This document shows positions 34,251 to 35,725 of a stretch of DNA of 35,725 nt, one piece after another (positions within the stretch are counted from its first letter, which is position 1; every line of letters starts with the position of its first letter). Location: assembly GCA_013287095.1 (NCBI GenBank), contig JABDEJ010000007.1, forward strand, positions 1 to 35,725. The letters run 5' to 3'. Source of the stretch: Bacteroidota bacterium. Lineage in GTDB: Bacteria > Bacteroidota > Bacteroidia > CAILMK01. The notes beneath the pieces were generated by a model, which made no database searches, was not told the origin of the DNA, and saw only the letters and a program-made list of their open reading frames with translations. Both the position numbers and the translations under genes were made by a program.

Positions 34251-34481
34251 TTATACCAGTTTGTCCATGATCGCAGCCAGCTTATGGTCCCTTTCGGTGA
34301 CGATATCTCCGGCATCGTGGGAATACAATTTCACGTCAACTTTGTTGTAAACATTGGTCCATTCAGGATGATGGTTCATTTTTTCAGCGGCAAGGGCTAC
34401 CCTGGTCATCCAACCGAAAGCTTCCGAAAAATTCTTGAACTCAAAAGATTTCTGAAGGCTGTTATCAATTTCTTTCCACAT
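34251..34481 (-). CDS. phhB: 4a-hydroxytetrahydrobiopterin dehydratase (pterin-4a-carbinolamine dehydratase)
   Basis: 76 residues, a compact single-domain enzyme that dehydrates 4a-hydroxytetrahydrobiopterin so the cofactor of phenylalanine hydroxylase can be recycled. The active-site segment [18 protein letters not shown], followed by THDA-like [12 protein letters not shown], is the family signature, and the [17 protein letters not shown] helix precedes it. A TACCTTTG -7 element (34505-34512), with TTTC 20 bases before it, lies upstream. It leads the run of genes down to the LysM glucosaminidase. The hydroxylase gene is not in this window. Confidence 0.93.
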   Translation of the reverse strand: MWKEIDNSLQKSFEFKNFSEAFGWMTRVALAAEKMNHHPEWTNVYNKVDVKLYSHDAGDIVTERDHKLAAIMDKLV

Positions 34482-34613
34482 GTATTCTGATGCTTTGTGA
34501 GGTTCAAAGGTAATGGTTTATGGGATAAGGGGGAAAGATGCGGGCTTGGGGCGACCAATACTTACCTTTACCCCTGTTTCTTCGTCCTTTGTAAACAACA
34601 GAAGCATCCAGGT

Positions 34614-35354
34614 ATGAAGTCTCTCATTTTCTTAGTTATTGCATTTTCTCTCAATTCATGTTATTCTACTTCCCCGAGCATGCATTATTCCGTGGCACAG
34701 AATGTGCCTCTTCTAACACAGAAAAATGAGCTGAGATTATCAGCAGCAACTGGGACTGAAGCTTATGGCGGACAGGCTGCCTATGCTTTTTCAAAATCTT
34801 TTGCCATAATGGGAAGTTATTCCGGTGGTGTGACTTTCGATAACGGAAGTCGAAGCAGTTGGGACTTTGCGGTTGGTTATTTTAAAAGACTTGAGGATTC
34901 AATGATATTTGAAATTTACGGTGGGGCCGGGAGATATCATAGGGATTTCCAGGTTTGGAATGACGCACTGGCAGGTTCATTACCGCCTGATACTTTTAGA
35001 ACAAATTGTACCGAACCGTTTGTGCAATTTGATTTAGGTTTTAAAAATAATGGACGTCACAGTTTTAGTCTTTCCGGAAAATTTGGCTATTTGATTTATG
35101 ATCATTTTTATTCTTTCCATGCTGGTGCAGCGTTCGGCCCGACATACACAACCACAAATCATGCAAGTAACGAACCAACCACCGCGATATGCCTTACATA
35201 TAGGAGGGGAGGGAAACGGTTAAGTTTCCAGGCCCAGGCGGGACTTTCAATTCAGTCTCCTGTGAGTTATTATGATCCTGGCAGTGATATTTTTATAAAT
35301 CTGGGTTTGTCACTAAGGCTTTTCGGGGATAATAAGACTGCTTCAACTAGGTAA
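34614..35354 (+). CDS. Putative outer-membrane lipoprotein, beta-barrel-like
   Basis: 246 residues from ATG 34614 (MKSLIFLVIAFSLNSCYS), where the short hydrophobic leader ends in a lipobox-like LNSC; the frame from 34497 adds 39 residues that look non-coding. The mature part alternates short strands with aromatic and glycine residues (SFAIMGSYSGG, DFAVGYFKRLE, IFEIYGGAGRY, HSFSLSGKFGYL, INLGLSLRLFG), the pattern of an outer-membrane beta barrel, and ends in a strand. The function is not known. It is divergent from phhB and convergent with the TMEM175-like gene. I recognise no named family. Confidence 0.7.
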   Translation: MKSLIFLVIAFSLNSCYSTSPSMHYSVAQNVPLLTQKNELRLSAATGTEAYGGQAAYAFSKSFAIMGSYSGGVTFDNGSRSSWDFAVGYFKRLEDSMIFEIYGGAGRYHRDFQVWNDALAGSLPPDTFRTNCTEPFVQFDLGFKNNGRHSFSLSGKFGYLIYDHFYSFHAGAAFGPTYTTTNHASNEPTTAICLTYRRGGKRLSFQAQAGLSIQSPVSYYDPGSDIFINLGLSLRLFGDNKTASTR

Positions 35355-35386
35355 GATGATATTAAAGGATTTTGGAAACTTAAGAC

Positions 35387-35725
35387 CTATTTTACAGGCT
35401 CATCAATTGCCCGTTTCTCAGGCACCTTTGTTTCCCGTCTGAAAATGATAATATAAATCAATACTGTAAAAAAGATAGTATAAGAAGCATACACATTCCA
35501 GAACATTAATACCATAGCGATCACGTACATCAGGTTTACAACAAGGAACGATTCATTGATGCGGCGTATGACAATTTTTGGAGTTTCAGGATCTATCAGC
35601 CGATGGCAATAAGAAACGTATGCCCACATAAGATACCCTATCATATTGGTGGCCAAAAGCGTACATCCGTAAAGTAATACCGGGATCAATTTAAAGGGAT
35701 AATCTCCCATAAGTGAAGTGGGGAA
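35387..35725 (-). CDS. TMEM175 (DUF1211)-like potassium channel, C-terminal part (5' truncated by window edge)
   Basis: The minus-strand frame is open to the window edge (F-P-T-S-L before the M at 35710), so the true start lies outside. The visible 112 residues hold three or four membrane helices and end in a basic, charged tail (RRETKVPEKRAIDEPVK). FPTSLMGDYPFKLIPVLLYG and the linker HRLIDPETPKIVIRRIN resemble the second half of bacterial TMEM175-type K+ channels (FPTALLAEHP..., RLVDPDLDP...IRRI). The TAG stop is at 35387-35389. The first half, with the pore-lining FSD motif, cannot be checked. Confidence 0.7.
   Translation of the reverse strand, partial: FPTSLMGDYPFKLIPVLLYGCTLLATNMIGYLMWAYVSYCHRLIDPETPKIVIRRINESFLVVNLMYVIAMVLMFWNVYASYTIFFTVLIYIIIFRRETKVPEKRAIDEPVK

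Noticed and set aside
1..35725. tRNA, rRNA, riboswitch or CRISPR array
   Set aside because: No cloverleaf, rRNA core sequence, known riboswitch core or regularly spaced repeat series was recognised on reading either strand; this is by eye, not by a covariance search.

Overview
The window looks like the chromosome of a Bacteroidota bacterium, probably near the Chitinophagales/Sphingobacteriales; the exact lineage is inference. The evidence is moderate A+T content, few strong Shine-Dalgarno sites, several starts preceded by the Bacteroidota promoter form TTTG-N20-TAnnTTTG, and typical families: BshA for bacillithiol, epimerase-type threonine dehydrogenase, 7TM-DISM cyclase, TMEM175-like channel and a ComA homologue. 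No rRNA, tRNA, CRISPR array or intact insertion sequence was seen.

Layout. 1-2763: 3' end of an Ig-like lipoprotein/secreted protein, facing a tdh-bshA pair. 2764-6543: a repeat-rich gap, a single-chain type IIG restriction-modification enzyme and a divergent unknown gene. 6544-9324: small unknown genes, threonine aldolase and a PEBP-family protein. 9381-14109: a methyltransferase/adenylate cyclase operon divergent from a SulP anion transporter. 14126-20925: a very large NtrY-like sensor kinase and a secreted GH3 + serine-hydrolase fusion. 21053-24298: an acyltransferase and a fatty acid desaturase for membrane lipids, preceded by an orphan membrane sensor module and a 41-bp direct repeat. 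24390-26432: an accessory patch holding an ORF6N relic between GC-rich hairpins, a Fic enzyme with a striking operator/promoter, and mosaic intergenic repeats. 26433-29711: NlpC/P60 lipoprotein, J-domain protein, TPR protein and phosphosulfolactate synthase on the plus strand. 29818-30431: a DUF433/DUF5615 toxin-antitoxin pair. 30648-34481: pterin dehydratase, M16 peptidase, O-methyltransferase and a LysM glucosaminidase on the minus strand. 34614-35725: a lipoprotein and a truncated TMEM175-like channel gene.

The most notable signals are: (1) three copies of TTATTCGGCTCA laid over a perfect promoter of the fic gene, which suggests autoregulation and a nearly leaderless mRNA; (2) a run of strong DNA palindromes, including a perfect 21-bp inverted repeat, inside the type IIG coding sequence; (3) a 41-bp repeat spaced exactly 200 bp apart before the acyltransferase gene, framing a 43-codon cryptic ORF; and (4) a sensor-kinase-type membrane module with no output domain. 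Most other genes are ordinary housekeeping or envelope genes.
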